Assembly: GCA_027625915.1 (NCBI GenBank)
Contig: JANTQA010000056.1
Coordinates: forward strand, 1 to 64,000
Reading direction: 5' to 3'
DNA: 64,000 bases
DNA from: Anaeramoeba flamelloides
Taxonomy: Eukaryota > Metamonada > Anaeramoebidae
This document shows, piece by piece, positions 22,741 through 35,034 of the stretch; position 1 is the stretch's first letter; each line of letters begins with the position of its first letter. The notes under the pieces are model-generated. The model was given only the letters and a program-made list of their open reading frames with translations, searched no databases and was not told where the DNA came from. Position numbers and translations under genes: made by a program.

Positions 22741-24786
22741 TATTTTTACTAATTCATCTTCACTCTCTTTAAATTGAAAACAATTTTATTTATTATTTAG
22801 AATTTTGGAAAAAATTAAATCTATATAAAATAATAAATATTCATGTTTTTGTATGGGATAAGAATAATACATTCTTTACCATGAAAATTTTAAGTGTTGT
22901 TTTTTTCTAAAATGTTGTTTGATGTATTGAAATAGAGAGTAAGAAAATAAAATGTTAACAAGAGCAAAAAAATAAATATTTACACTTTTAAAGCTGATTG
23001 GAATTTTTATTTCATTTTGGCAATTTTTTTATTTGTTAATTTTTAAAAAAAACCTTTTTTGAGACAAAGAAAAATGAAAAAAGTGAAAAAAATAGAAAGT
23101 ATTCTTATAAAGAGAAAGGAGAAAAAAAGAGTTTTTCGTCATTGTTAAAAAATGATCTTTCCAAATTATTTAAAATTATTTCAAATAATTTGAAAGCCCG
23201 TTGAAAAGATTTTCAAACCATTAAGTAAATGTCGGTGATTCACACCAGAGTTGAAACGGCTGTAGATTTCTCATATTTTAAACTTTTAAATTCGAAGTAA
23301 TTTTTTTACTAACACTCTTTTTCTATCATATTCCCAATAAAAAAAGTAAAAATTTAGTTAGGAGTTCGAAATCCATTCCAGATTATTAGTTTGAAAAAAA
23401 ATATGGCAATTGTTTTTACAAAATCAAATGAAAACTGAGAATTGTTTTTGAGTAAATTTCAACTCCATCTTTCATATCTGTGCCTTGAGATAAAATTTTC
23501 ATGTCTTTTAATTTGTTTTTAATGATATTTTGGATATGTGTGAAAAAAAATGATTCAAAATTATATATTAAATTGATCACTTTTTTATTTTGATGAAAAA
23601 GTTTTTGGTAATCATATTTAACAGTAAATTGAATTTGGAAATCAGGTATTGAATTATTAAAAGTTAAAACTATTCTGATTATTTCAAAAAAAAAAAAATG
23701 CTGAAAATTAAAATTGAAAACTTCCAATTCACTTTGGATTTTAGATAAACAAAAATATGAAAAAGAATAATATTTTAGCAAATAAATTTTTTTTGTTTGA
23801 ATAACTCCAACTCTATATTATTAATAGACATTTAAATTTTTATTGTATAAAGGAAAATTTTAAATGACTCAATTTATTAGAATTTCAGTTTTTCTTTTTT
23901 TATTTAATAATGTCGCAAGGTACCAAAAATTAGAAAATAATAATATTTAGTTTAATCTTTATTTTGAAGAGTTTTATTCAAATCTAAATATTCTATAGGA
24001 AATAAAATCATTTTCAATAATGAAAAAAGAAATTGTAATTTGTTTGTCTCAAAAATACTTTGATAAAAAAATTTATTTTGATTTATGAATTTTTAATGGT
24101 TTGCAAAGGATTATTCTCAAAGCAACCAACATCAGATGAAATGCCTTATTGTATTATTAAAGTTTATGTGATTGTTGAAAACTTGTGAAAATTCGAATTG
24201 GATAAAATTGGAAAATAATTTTGACTTAAATGATGATTAAATTATTAATTTTGAATTTTTTTGATCACTGAAAAGATTTTTTACTCTTTTGTTTTCAAAG
24301 ATTACTTGGGTACCGATTTTCAATAAAATCTAATGCAAATTGTAATAAAATCTTCAGAAAAATTTGGAGATAAATTTCTATGTTAAAAATAAAATTTTTA
24401 AAAATGAAAAAAAATTTTGATCATTAAAAAAAATATTTCCATAAAAAAGACTTAACACCAACAATTTTATTTCCAAAAAAATTTAGAATTTTGAAATTTT
24501 TAGATTCTCAAAAACAAAACTATAGAATCAATAGAAATTGAATTTGTAGTGCGAGAGTCTAAATTCAAAAACATTCGTAAATACTAACTTGGGTTGTTAC
24601 GTCCAAAATCCCAAAAAGAAAATTAATTTCACCTAAAGTAAATTGAAGTATCTAGAAACCTGATTTTAAAAAATAATAAAGAATTAGTTATTGTTTTAGA
24701 ATTAATGGTTCATTCATCTCAAAATCGTAAAATTCACAAAAAAAATAATTTTATTAAAAATACTAATTTGGAAAACCGCGGAATAT
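22741..24786. other. Spacer with a shared repeat motif
   Basis: Mostly A/T-rich sequence. The segment 23237-23265 (GATTCACACC...GAGTTGAAA...GGCTGTA) matches the outer flank of the foldback element at 63.06 kb with two or three mismatches. A possible exon lies at 23416-23781. Confidence 0.5.
23416..23781 (-). CDS. Possible exon of an unknown gene
   Basis: An open minus-strand stretch with unusually protein-like composition: IIRIVLTFNNSIPDFQIQF, then a helical tail, ending GTDMKDGVEIYSKTILSFHLIL. The strand-strand-helix pattern recalls RWD-fold kinetochore proteins, but that is a guess. No ATG or clear splice sites were found, so it may be a remnant. Confidence 0.25.
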   Translation of the reverse strand: MLKYYSFSYFCLSKIQSELEVFNFNFQHFFFFEIIRIVLTFNNSIPDFQIQFTVKYDYQKLFHQNKKVINLIYNFESFFFTHIQNIIKNKLKDMKILSQGTDMKDGVEIYSKTILSFHLIL

Positions 24787-27536
24787 TTATTTATTTATTA
24801 ATTTTTTTTTAAATATATTTTCAGTCGATCCAAGTAAATCATTAATTTTTACAATTTCTTCATCCCAGATTGGAACTAAATCATTTCTTTCATATATATA
24901 AAATTGTTCATTTAATTGTAAATTATTTTTTAGATGTTTCTTGACTTCTTCTGATATAATTTTTGTTGTAATTAAAATTTTGATTATATTGAAATTTTCC
25001 TCATTATTGTAAATTTGTTGTTTAAATATCTTCTTTTCGAATGTTCTTAATTTAATAAGAATAGTTTGTATATCAGAACTATTTAGTTTACTATGACCAA
25101 ATTTTAATTGAAATAAATAAAGATCTTTCTCATTTTTTATTATTTGATCAATCCCTTTATCTGGTATTGGTTTATAAATAATACCACTTTTTAAATTCAT
25201 GAACTTGTTAAATGGGATATTTTTTCTTTTAAAATCTTTCCAAATGGAGTGTGAAAGCTTGGTCTTTTCATTAAATGTTAAAATTGTGAATATTTGTGAT
25301 TCGTTATATAATTGAAAATTGATGTTTTTTAAATTTGCTGGATCATTTTTTAATTTTTTTTTATTTTTCGTTAAGGATTTAAAAAAAACCATTTCAATCA
25401 CTTCTCCTAATATCCCACTTTGATTCATTATTGATAATTTTTCAATTAAGGATATATCTAAAGAAGAATACGATTGAAAAGAATAATACCAATATTGAAG
25501 AGGAATTCCAAATGAAATCTCGGATCTCTTATAATAATTTAAAAGTCTTAGATCGATGAGAGATTTTAGAGATTCATTATTTTCTGATAATTCTTTATGA
25601 GCCTTAATCCTAATGTGTGGTATATCAAACCAATTAAAAACCTTTTGTTGTAATAAAAGTTGTCGTATTTGATGAAAATAATTTTCATATTTGGGATTTA
25701 TTACATATAACACATATTTCTGTTCCCAAATAATTAATTCTTGCTCAAATATTTTATCGAATATTTTCTTGTATGCCTTTTCAATTTTTTTTTCTTTTTC
25801 TTTTTCTTTTTCTTTTTCTTTTTCTTTTTCTTCTTCTTGTTCATTTTCAATTTTAATTTCAATTTCCTTTTCCTTTTCTTCTTCTTGTTTATATTGTTGA
25901 ACTTGTTCTTTAACTTGCTTAATTATATATATAAATACTTTTAAAGAATTTTGAGATATTAAAAATAATTTTTCAAGATTAATATATTTGGGATTAAATT
26001 GAAAAATTCTTAATGCATCAATTATGTCTTGTTGTGAAGTAAATGAATTCAATCTAAAGGGTACATATTTTTCATCGTTAAAATTATATTTACGATATAA
26101 TTGAAATTTAATTTTTAGAAATTTTTGATAATCAACTGATGATGTAAATAATAAATCATGTAAAAATGAAGATGATCCACTAACAATCACTCTTATATTT
26201 TTTTTGTTCAGACCTATATAATAACATTCTTCTATTATCTGTTGTTTTAAAAATTTCTCTTTTTCAGTCTTATTTTTATTAATGAAAAATTCTTGAAATT
26301 CATCAATTAAAAAGATTATCGTTGTTTGGATTTGATTTAATAAATCATCTAAAGTGTCCAAAATTGATTTTAATTCATCTTCTTGAACAATGATCTTTTT
26401 TTTTTGAAAAAATTTCTTAATATATTCAGTTGGTGAGATTAAATTATCTTCTTTGATTTCATAACAATGAATTTCTTTTCTAATTGTTGGTAAATTTTCT
26501 TGTAATAGTTTTAATAAAAATGTTTTCCCACATCCCCTTGATCCTGTAACACAAAAACAATAACCTCGATCCAATATGTTTTCTGTATTCCAATAGAAAA
26601 AAAGATGTTGTAAAAATACCAAACGAGATGAGTTAAGGAAAAAGTCAATTTTTTTTTTTTTACACAAATCTTGAAATTGTTGCATCACATTTCTCCATGG
26701 TTTAATATGAACTTTTTTTTTTTCGAGGTCTTGGTTTTGAGTTTGGTTGTTTTTGTTTTTGTTTTTGTTTTTGTTTGTTCAATCCGATAGTTTTATTTAA
26801 TGAGAAGAGAATTATTAATTTAAATAAAAAAGTTTAATTTAAAAAATTTTTTTTTTTTTTTTAAAGCAAAGATTGGAAGTAAAAAGTTACTTTGTGGTTG
26901 TTCGAAATTCTTTTGATTTAGAGAAAGCGATTTTGTTCTTGTTGTAAGTGCGTTCATATTAACTCTTTCAAATTGTTTATCGATCCTCTTGTTTTGTTCT
27001 TTGATCTGTTCATTTTGCTCTTTGATTTGTTTATTTTGCTTATGGATTTGAATATTTTGCTTGTCGATTTGTTGGGTTTGTTTGTCGATCTGTTCATTTT
27101 GTTTATCGATTTGTTCGTTTTGTTTGTCGATTTGAATATTTTGTTCTTTAATCTGTTTTTCTTGTTTGTCGATCTGTTTTTCTTTTCTCTCAATTTTTCT
27201 GTTCAATCTCTTTAAATTTGTTTTCTTTTTCTTTAATTCTCTTTTTTCTTTTTCTGTTAACTTTGATTCCTTTTCTTCTATTTCATCAATTTCGATTTCT
27301 AAATTATCAGATTCCTCATAAAGCTCATTAAGTTCCTTTTTCATTACATTTCTTTTATCTTTCATTTCATTAAGATCATCTTTCATTTCATCAAGTTCTT
27401 TTTCAAGCTTGGTTCTTCTTGCTTCCATATGTTTGCGAACTTTGATCATGTCGTCACGTTCCTGATCAAGCTTTTTCATTCTTTCTTCCATTTGTTTTTC
27501 TCGTTCACTTTTTTTTTGTTCTTGTTTTGGATTCAT
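24787..27536 (-). CDS. Coiled-coil / P-loop NTPase / PD-(D/E)XK nuclease-fold protein (module 1)
   Basis: Two exons, 27536-26891 and 26711-24787, joined by a 179-bp phase-1 intron (donor GTAACT, acceptor after an A run), give about 856 residues. Exon 1 starts MNPKQEQKK and is an almost continuous coiled coil with IDKQNEQ heptads. Exon 2 has Walker A GSRGCGKT (about 272-279), Walker B IIFLIDEFQ (about 350) and an SGSS motif, as in the NTPases of RHS and Crinkler proteins. Near the C-terminus, PDKGIDQII...LYLFQLKFG gives the D...QxK signature of a restriction-endonuclease fold. Lys/Glu repeats interrupt the middle. It looks whole. The sequence before the ATG (AAAGCAATCAAT) is shared with module 2. 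I infer an effector or genome-conflict role. Confidence 0.8.
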
Positions 27537-27832
27537 GACCAATTGATTGCTTTTTAAAAAATTACAAAAACATTAAAAAAGAAAAAAAATAAAAAATTTC
27601 ATCGGATAAATTTAACAATACAAAAACAACAGGAACCACAAGAACCACGGAAATAGTATTGATTGTCAGGTTGTTAACTTCAAGTGTTGACAAACTGACA
27701 AAGAAAAAAAGAAGCAAATAACAATAATTTTAAATTAATTCAAGACTTCTCTAAAAATTTCCCTTGACTTTTACAAATCTTTGACACTTGACAATGCTTG
27801 AAAGATAATTTCCAACACTTTAAAAGGATTGA

Positions 27833-28430
27833 ATGGATTGGAAAAGTCATGTAACATTTTGTAGTGTATTTTTTCAAATCATTTTTTTATTTTTTTTTTT
27901 ACAATCAACCAAAAGGAAAGTGAACCCAAAGGAACAATATGGAACCAAATGGAACCAAATGGAACCTAATGAACCAAATGAACCAAATGAACCAAATGAA
28001 CCAATCAAAACAAAAAGAACCAAATGGAACCAAAAGGAACCAATCAAAACAAAAAGAAAGAAAAAAAGAAAAGCTTGAAAAGAAACGTGACGAAGTGAAA
28101 GAGGAACTTGATGAAATGCACCAAGTTCGAAAAACAAATGAAAGAAAGAAGAACAAAGTTTGAAAAGGAACTCGATCAAATGGAACAAAGAAGAGTCAAA
28201 CTCAAAAACAAAGTTGAACAAACGGAACAAAGAAGAGCGTAAGCAAATGGTGCAAATAAGAACCAATCTTGAAGAAGCACTCGAAGGACTGAAAAAAGAA
28301 ATTGATAAACTCTATGATGAATTTGATTGTTTCGAAATCGAAATTGAAGAATTCTTTGAAAAAAAAAAAGATAATCCGAGTTAACTAAGAAAGAAAAAGG
28401 AGAACTGAAGAAAAAGAAATTCAATTTTAC
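27833..28430 (+). pseudogene. Broken coiled-coil copy, divergent from module 1
   Basis: Frame fragments on the plus strand match the module 1 coiled coil: a KLEKKRDEVKEELDEM-like stretch, then LYDEFDCFEIEIEEFFEKKK against LYEESDNLEIEIDEIEEKE. It is broken about three times. The 5' part is overrun by an AACCAAATG-type minisatellite (27.93-28.00 kb). No NTPase or nuclease exon follows downstream; satellite DNA begins instead. It lies head to head with module 1, about 300 bp away. Confidence 0.6.
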
Positions 28431-28899
28431 AGAAAATAGTTTAATTTAATTGAACAATTGGACCTTCACTTGATATTTTTCTTGCTTCTCTTTGTTTTTA
28501 AAAATATCAATTCTCAATTCTATCTAAAAACAGTTTGTTTTTTGTTTTATTTGATTCCTGTCTCAAAAAGAACAAACCAAAAATTCTTTTGGTGATTTGA
28601 AATTTAAATTCCAAGTTAAACATTTAAAGAAATGAATGAAAGATCCCCTTTTTTTTTCAAGAATTAATTTTGTTTTCCATTTTATTAATTTAAAGTCAAA
28701 AGATGCTAAGATCTCTCAAATAAATATTTATCCATTTGAAATAGAAATTTTAAACAATTGTTAACAATTCTGTGTTGTTTCTATCTAGATAAATCTATCC
28801 TGACATGTTGATATATAGTTAATATTTATTCGAAAATTGTTATAAAATGTTCTAAAAACAATTCTTTTTACATTACTATTATCATTGATCTAATTTATT

Positions 28900-30330
28900 T
28901 CAAAAAAAAAGAATTCACTTATAGAGTAAACTATATAATTCACATAATTTTGATTCAAAAACCTAAAATCCTTTTTGGAAAAATAAAAAAAAATTTTTCC
29001 AAAAATCAAACAGTTGTTTATATAGATATACAAAACATGTTTTCAAAGTGTTTCCAAACTATAGTGAAAATTTCTGTCCAGACTTTCCTTACATACTACT
29101 TTCTATCTGAGCATTATCCACTTTGAGTGTACTTTTCATAATTCATATAATATTGATTCAAAAATCAAAAAAAAATGCAAAAATTTCGAGTTGTTTATAT
29201 ATATTGATCAAACATGTTAGCAAAAATATTCAAAATTCAAATCCATTTAGAGAAAGAGAAATTCTGTCCAGACTTTCCATACGTACCTAATTCATTTCAA
29301 AAAATTTTTCACTCTAAGAGTACTTTACATATATCACATAATCTTTATTCAAAAATCATTCAAAAAATTTTTCAAAAATTTAAAAGTGTTTATAAATATA
29401 TAGACAAAAATTGTTGACTAAAATTGTTACAAACTTTCATTTTAGAAAGATTATCTACAGACTTTCCATATATACCTACTTTCTTTCAAAATATTATTCT
29501 CTCAGACTATACTTTACATAATTTATATAATTTTGATTCAAAAAATTTGGAGTTGTTTATATATATGTACAAAACATGTTTTCAAAAAATTTTACAAACT
29601 TTTTAGAAAATTTCCATCCAGACTTACACTTAGGTACCACAAGTATTTTCAAAACATTATTCACTCTGAGTGTACTTTCTATATATCATATAATCTTGAT
29701 TTAAAAATGAAGCAAAAATTTTTCCAAAAATTGTATGTAGTTTATATATATGGTTAAAACATATCTCAAAAATTTTCCAAACTTTTCCTAGTATTTCTAA
29801 CCAGACTTTCCTTACGTACCTATTTTTTTTCAAAACATGATTCACTCAGAGAGTACTATACATATACCATATAATGTTGATTCAAAAACCAGTCAAATAT
29901 TTTTCCTTTGAATTTCGAGTTGTTTATATATATATGGACAAAATATGTTTTCAAAAAATTTTCAAACTTTTTTCGGGAAATTCTATATGGACTTACTTCG
30001 TGTACTTAATTCATTTCATAACATTATTTACTTAGAATGTACTTTATATACTTCATATAATATTGTTTCAAAAATCAGTCACAAATTTTTCTAAAAATTT
30101 GGAGTTGTTTATATATATAGACAAAACCTGTTTTCCAAAATTTTCAAAATTATATAGAGAAATTCTGTCCAGACTTTCCTCAGTACCTAATTTCTTTCAA
30201 AACTTAATTTTTCACTCTAAGGGTACTTTACATTTATCACATAATCTTGATTTCAAAAATCATTTTATAAGTTTTTTTTCAAAATTTCGAGTTGTTTATT
30301 TATCTTCATTCGAGATGGGAAATTTTCAAA
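28900..30330. repeat. Satellite array, about 185-bp unit
   Basis: Seven to eight diverged units. Each contains GTTGTTTATATATA (near 29.01, 29.19, 29.39, 29.55, 29.74, 29.92, 30.10 and 30.29 kb), TTCTGTCCAGACTTTCC, and ACTCTGAGTGTACTTTACAT followed by ATAATCTTGATTCAAAAATC. Unit spacing is about 165-197 bp. It is non-coding, and the short open frames in it are by-products. Confidence 0.85.
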
Positions 30331-31047
30331 ATTAATTTAAGAGTATTGGAATGTACAAGTTATTCGAGAGTACCTTAATTACTAAACATTAAATGTGCCT
30401 TGGAAGTTTTTATGAGCTGATAATTGTTTCTTTGTTTTTTAAAAAAAAAAAATAAATGAAGTTTATTTTTTTATTTTCCTTTCTTCAAAGGTTCTTTGTT
30501 TTTTTGTTGGATTTTATTATAAGACAGATGTTAAAATGAAGTTTTTAAATATCTTTTTTAGAAATAAGAAAAAAAAAATTAACAATTTTTGAAAATAGAA
30601 GGAAAAAAATGTTGAATTTTGTTTTGAATTTAGAGATCAATTTTAAAGTTTTAAGTTGAAATGTGTGTACAAAATAATCCTCTAGTATATTGTTTGTGAG
30701 ATATTCTACAACACTTTTTTATTTTTCAACTTATATAAATTATTTCTTTACTTGATTTAAAACTAAGAAAGGCTAAATTGATTATATTTTACTTATTTTT
30801 TTCTTCTTTTGGGCTTCTTGTTTTGAAAAACATAAGCACAGTCTATAAGAATAATTATCAAGACAAAATTCAACAAAAAATTCACTACTCACACCTTATA
30901 CCAACTTCAACCTTGACTAGAAATTAAAAATAAACAATCCAATTCAAAATCCTTTTTAAATATTCACAACAATATCCAAAATAATAATCTAAATTGAACA
31001 ACAACAGCAGCAACAGTAACTGCAACAGCAACAACAGCAACAACAGC

Positions 31048-31093
<46 letters not shown>

Positions 31094-33165
31094 CAGTAAT
31101 CTATCACTAGATCTTAAATTTCACTTTTAAGGTAGATGTTCCAAAAACAAAAAATTTGATCTTTTTTTTTTTTTTTTGCTTTTGAAAATTGTCAACCAAT
31201 TAAAATTTCAAAAATAGTAGAAATGTATTTAAAAAATTTTTCAAATTGTTTTTTTTGTTAATTCTTTGTTTAAATGTATCTTAAAAACAAAATTAGTTGT
31301 AAAAAAGTCTAGAAAATAACTTACTAAAATGTTCCAAAAGGTCACAAAGTTCAAAAAACTAAAAATAAAATTTATGATTTTTAACCCTTAAAAAAACACA
31401 TTTTATTTTGACATAGGCTTGTTTTTGAAAAAGTCCATGTTAAATTTTAAAAAAAAGGTGATATAAATTTCATTAAAAATCTTCTATATATATACAAATA
31501 TATCTTAAAAATTGGATGGATGATATATTTTTTTCTAAAAAAATCGAAAGTGCCACCTAGCTATGTAGCGACATCCTGTCTCAGATGAGATATATATATA
31601 TATATATGACTTAGGGTATGGGGTTAATGTACTCTTTAATTGGAACTCAAAATCAATGAAAAACACCAATTAATAAATATTTTTCGTTTGACGAATGTTA
31701 TAGTAATTGAATTAGGATCAATTTACAACAAAAAATGTGAATTATTTTACTAATAAAAATTTTGAGATTAAAATTACAATTACTATTTTGTTGGATCACT
31801 TATGAGCTTTTCTTAAAAAAAAAAAAAATTTGAATTAAGTAGAGAAGAAAACACTCACACCAAACCCTAAACAAAAAAAAGAGTTTCATAATCATCAAGC
31901 AACTTTAAAGGAAATCTAAAATCAAAAAAGGAGAAAAATTAATGGGTCTATGGTTATCATTGAAGATACCTTTGAAAAGTAAATTCAAATAACTTTTTAT
32001 GAATTCTCTTGAATCTTTTCATTAGTCGTCCATTGTAAGTTGCAAATTCTTATTTTCAACATATTTGTATCGTTCAAATTTTGAAAGATTTTACAGTAAC
32101 AACCTATTTCACACTTTAAAATTGTTGATTTTTCGTCAAATTTTAATCTAAGAATTTCAAAAAGAAACAACAATTTATGAATAACTCATCAAAATATCAA
32201 CGTCCATGTTTTTGAAACTAATCACTCACATTTGAAATTTGTTTTTGCTTTTCAATTTTTATTTGTTCCAAAATTAAAAGAATTTCCAAATGATGTTCTG
32301 AGTTGAAATTTGCAAAGCTGTCAATTTTCAAGAAAGGAATTAGACTTGATTTGAGTTAAATCACAAATTTGATTTTAAAATACAATTACAAATCCGACAG
32401 AAAGAGTGTTCCTATACCTAACCTGAAAACAAATATTCAAATTTTTAAAAATTTAATATAGACAAAGTGAAAATTATCTGTTTATTCACAATCCTATAAT
32501 CCGTTTGTTAAAATTCATAAAGTCCATTTCCCACTTACTTTGATAATGTTGAATTTTTATGATTTGGTTTTGTTTTCCAAAACTAACCTAACAGAATAAA
32601 TTTTTTAAACAAAATCAAAAAGGTGAACATATTCAAAAATGTATTCAAAAACAAGAAAAGAGAATTAAGTAACGGTAGAAAAAGCCTTCTAAAAATGGAA
32701 CTTTTAGCGTTTTAACAAATTATATTGTTTTGAAAAATAAATTCTGTTAACAGATCAAAAAGAAATCCAATCCAAACAATCCAATATTAACACATATAAA
32801 ATAGTCATCAAAATCATGTAACACACACATTTTATGAATTATGAAATGATTAGAAATCAACAGAGTTCACTAAAAAATTTTCGATTACTGTTTCAAATCT
32901 AACACACTTTCCAATACTTACAGCCAATTTCCAAATCATTAAAATTTTCACCCTCGTTTAATGAAACTGTACAATCTTTGTAAATACTCATTCGAAATTT
33001 TGTAATCTTGATTCATTCATTTTTTTTTATTTTTGTTTATGTTATTTTTTTTTTTTATGTAAAATAACAGAAAAATTTACAAAACATTACTCTGTCTTTT
33101 GTCATAAAAAATTCACAATCCGAAACAAATAATTCAAGTTGAACAATTTCAAAGCATACGTCATA
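30331..33165. other. Spacer with CAA/CAG microsatellite
   Basis: A (CAA/CAG)n tract lies at 30997-31094, with an in-frame TAA in the reading that would give Gln, so it is probably not coding. A TA run lies near 31.59 kb. Otherwise nothing is supported; the last few hundred bases must hold the promoter of the gene starting at 33166. Confidence 0.5.
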
Positions 33166-33765
33166 ATGGATCAAAACGAAACAAAAAGAATAACACTACA
33201 ATTACCAAAAACACACCATGAGCAACAGCAACAGCAACAGCAACAAGTTAATTCAACAGATGTGCTTTGTGAGGCTTGTGGAGACAATTTCGCATCTTTT
33301 TTTTGTACAAATTGTTACGCCAATTTTTGTGTAATTTGTGATCAAACGATCCATAAACCGAAATTATTCAAATCCCATGTTAGAACTGAACCCAAAATAA
33401 GTAACACTTTCAAAATCTTCTCTTTTTTATTTGTTTGTTTCAAATTATTTGGTTTTAAATAAAACAAAGCAACACAAATTTTAAAATCAATTCCGTTTTT
33501 CGACTTTAAGACGACATAAAAGAGTGCCTTTTATGTATTTGAAATCTTTTCGATCATTTTTATCAACAAAACAAAACAAAACAAAACAAAACCAAACCAA
33601 ACAAACACTGAAAAAAAAACAAAGCCAAACAAAACAAATAAATAAACAAAAAAGAAAAAAAAACAAAGCAAAGTTGAACTTGATAAATTAAAAAAAAGTT
33701 GTAAAACTTTTTCAAAAAATATAATCTTCCGAAAAAGGATAACCAACAAAAACAATTTAAACTTA

Positions 33766-34242
33766 CTGTTGGGATAAAAATATTTGACAGAGAAAAATAG
33801 TTGGACAGTATTTTGAATAGTTCAGATTAGTAAAATTGCATATCCAAATGCTGCTTTTGAGAACTATTCGAATATTATCTGAACTTCAGTATTCAAACCT
33901 GTAAAAAGTTCATTAAACTCGAGTATCTATAGAATACTCATTTTTTTGTTTGATAGATAGACTCAGCAGATTTTGCTATTTTGTAAAAACATTCAAGTTT
34001 TTAGTCAAGTTTAGAATTGATTTGGAAAGTGATAATTTTTTTGTTTTTGATGTATATTTGGATCAGATTTTTAATAAGTACTTTTAAATTGATCAAAAGT
34101 TGTTTAAAAAGTAGATTGTTGTTATTTTCTATGTGTTTGTTTCTCAAATCTTGGAAATTAAATTCCAATTTTACTAAAATTTGCAATTAAAAATACTGTC
34201 AAACTATTTTTCTCTGTCCAACATTTAGAACCCAACATTTAA
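33766..34242. mobile_element. MITE-like element in an intron
   Basis: Inverted arms of about 55 bp. The left runs TACTGTTGGGAT...GACAGAGAAAAATAGTT, and the right is its complement ending CCCAACATTTA. TA lies at both ends. It is a Tc1/mariner-style non-autonomous element different from families A and B, sitting in the first intron of the B-box/kinase gene. Confidence 0.6.
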
Positions 34243-34582
34243 CCAAGAATTTTCCAAATAATGATAAATTCAAAATATTGTCAAGATTTGGTAAAATTCA
34301 ATTTCCCAAAAAATTTTCATCTTGATCGATCAACTTTTTTCACGAAAGTTTTCGATTTAAATATACCAAAGAAACTTTTAAGAAATTGTTTACAATGAAA
34401 ATCTTCTATGTTTGGAAATAAATTGAAAAACTAGGTAAGTAACAAATTATAAAAAAAGGAAATTGAACTAAAAATTGTTTTGAAATATTTTGGAATTTAT
34501 CAGTATTATAAGAGTTTTTATTTTTTGTCACTCAGACAACCAAATGAAACAAGATTACCAAGTGCCCCTACAAATTTGAAAA

Positions 34583-34600
34583 TATATCTATATCTATATC

Positions 34601-34691
<91 letters not shown>
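34583..34691. repeat. (TCTA)n then (TA)n microsatellite
   Basis: About 18 TCTA units merge into about 14 TA units, inside the intron of the B-box/kinase gene. Confidence 0.95.
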
Positions 34692-34694
<3 letters not shown>

Positions 34695-34984
34695 AGTTTT
34701 CAACATCTTATCACACATGTGCAAAATTAATTAAAAAAATTTGAAGATTTTTTAATGTGAATTTGTGTTTTTTTTTTTTTTTCACTAAACTATGAGATTT
34801 TCCCGATATGCCTCCCTCGACCGATGGAAGAGGAGATCTTATCAGTATAATTACTGATTTTTAGAAAATCAAATTTTAGTATTTTATTTAAGGGAGCAGC
34901 ACCTAAGAATCAAAATTTTCACTTTTTCTACCAAACTTTCAAATTCAGATCTTAAAAAACAAACAACATTATCGTTACTTTTAA

Positions 34985-35034
34985 TTTCTGTGATTTCTGC
35001 AATTTCTGTGATTTCTGTGATTTCTGCGATGATT
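34985..35034. repeat. TTTCTGTGA minisatellite
   Basis: Five diverged 9-bp units. The same unit appears twice around module 2 (46.80 and 47.65 kb). Confidence 0.7.

Noticed and set aside
23416-23781. Firm assignment as a kinetochore RWD-domain protein
   Set aside because: Only a loose strand/helix resemblance; kept as an unknown possible exon.
28900-30330. Regularly spaced repeats as a possible CRISPR array
   Set aside because: Units are about 185 bp, diverged along their whole length, with no short identical repeat and unique spacer pattern; this is eukaryotic satellite DNA.
30997-31094. CAA/CAG tract as a polyglutamine coding exon
   Set aside because: The Gln frame contains a TAA near its start and no coding sequence flanks it.
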